Positions 62,890 through 64,000 of a DNA stretch of 64,000 nt are shown here, piece by piece. Every line of letters starts with the position of its first letter. Position 1 is the stretch's first letter. Both the position numbers and the translations under genes were made by a program. This DNA is from Eucommia ulmoides (lineage: Eukaryota > Streptophyta > Magnoliopsida > Garryales > Eucommiaceae), in the NCBI GenBank assembly GCA_016647705.1, contig CM028332.1, forward strand, positions 31,253,300 to 31,317,299. The letters are read 5' to 3'. The notes below the pieces were generated by a model. It did not search any database, had not been told where the DNA came from, and saw nothing but the letters and a program-made list of their open reading frames with translations.

Positions 62890-64000
62890 AGACAAAATAT
62901 GCACATTAACGTTAACCCAGTTTTCATTTTCAGCAATATATCTTTACTTGTGCTTTATTTTTTTATTTTTTTTTGTATGCGTTAGCTTATTTTTGAGCGT
63001 TAACGTTAATTCATTTTGTACGCGTTAACTCTTTTTTTTGTGCGTTAATATTAACGCATTTTCATATTTTTATTTTTATTTTTTTGTGTGTGTTTCAAAT
63101 CATCATATCTTTTTTCATCTGTTTTTGTACATTAAACATTAACGCATTTTTTACTATCACGTTGTGAGTTTTAAAGTTAACGTATTTTATTTTTTAGTGA
63201 TTTTGTGTGTTAACATATTTTATTTGAATATTTACATTAACGTCCATATATTTTTATCTTGTACGCATTAACGTTAACTACCATATGTAGTATTTTATCA
63301 TTTGAGTCGAATGTATGTTTGGGTTCAATTTGCGTTAGCGTTAATACATATTTTTAGGTGGTTTTTTCTGCGTTAACGTTTACGCATTCATGTTGTCTGA
63401 AAAATCATATGTAATAAATAAAAAACAAAACACTAACGTTAGCGTTAAATACACATTTTTTAGGGGCTCGTTTGTATTAACGTTAACATGTCAGTATTGT
63501 CAAAAAAACACATGTGCAAAAATTAGAATTTAGTATGCGTTAACGTTAACTGTCATATATGGTATTTGTCCTTTTGAGCTGAATATGAGTTTTGATTGGA
63601 TTTGCGTTAACGTTAATGTACATTTTGTTGCCTCTGTGTGTTAACGTTAACGCATTTAATGTTGTCCACAAAATATGTGGACAAAAATCATGTAAAACAC
63701 ACTACGCTAACGTAAATTTAACACCCCCCATTTTTACCACTATTCATAGCCACAACAGAAAACCAATTCAGATATGAAAATTCCCTAAAAAAATCAAGAA
63801 CGAAACAAGCCGTAAAATATTTTCCAATTCAAATCTGAATGTATGTTTAGATTGTGTTTGCGTTAACGTTAATGCACATTTTTGGGAGGTCTCTTCTGTG
63901 TTAACATTAACACATTCACGTTGTTCCAGAACACATATGTGAAATAAATCACATAGCTACTAATGTTAACGTAAAAAAATGAACACCCCACCATCCACCT
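62890..64000. repeat. Array of GTTAACGTTAAC palindromes, ~265-bp higher-order repeat
   Basis: GCGTTAACGTTAACGC and near copies (AACGTTAACG, TTAACATTAAC, GTTAGCGTTAA) occur about 17 times, spaced 30-90 bp. A longer unit starts GAATGTATGTTTGGGTTCAA near 63308 and recurs near 63581 and 63837, each with four or five motif copies. The array reaches the window end; its true size is unknown. Confidence 0.85.

Overview
The window is nuclear DNA of a flowering plant: AT-rich, with GT-AG introns, plant-type transposons and two host genes whose closest recognisable relatives are plant proteins. I cannot name the species. Most of the 64 kb is transposable elements, many nested in one another. Coordinates of exons and target-site duplications (TSDs) were read base by base; other element edges are approximate.

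Layout. 1-5.4 kb: minus-strand Ty3/gypsy fossil (gag remnant, primer site, very long or nested LTR). 5.4-16.6 kb: remnant of one Mutator-like element (MULE), then a nearly complete 10.7-kb MULE with a 9-bp TSD and terminal inverted repeats (TIRs) of 1.4-1.8 kb. It holds a degraded transposase, a degraded plant-mobile-domain gene, a strong hairpin, and minus-strand ORFs read from the other TIR. 16.6-19.6 kb: stem-loop-rich DNA, an expansin exon fragment and a dispersed repeat. 19.7-25.7 kb: a two-exon host gene for a small GNAT acetyltransferase (At1g77540/NATD1 type), its intron swollen to 5.7 kb by an LTR fossil. 25.7-29.2 kb: AT-rich DNA with one Tourist-like MITE. 29.2-43.6 kb: two copia fossils in opposite orientation, then a Ty3/gypsy fossil with both LTRs and a MITE in one of them. 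43.6-49.6 kb: decayed L1 LINE split by a 2.06-kb solo LTR with a perfect TSD. 49.8-52 kb: LINE tail and a second Tourist-like element. 52.1-54.3 kb: near-palindromic foldback MULE with a 9-bp TSD. 54.8-62.0 kb: complete 12-exon pectin acetylesterase gene (399 aa), with transposons in introns 4, 7 and 11. 62.9-64 kb: array of GTTAACGTTAAC palindromes running off the window.

The two intact host genes are unrelated in function. The acetyltransferase probably acts on small or protein amines. The esterase trims acetyl groups from cell-wall pectin after secretion. Both tolerate large intronic insertions without damage to the reading frame.

The least ordinary system is the large MULE. Each TIR carries a TATA box, a leader exon and a 5' splice site, so the two TIRs are matched promoters for convergent genes. 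One side drives transposase plus a plant-mobile-domain gene. The other drives a pair of related small proteins I do not recognise. A ~125-bp-arm hairpin sits between the two convergent units.
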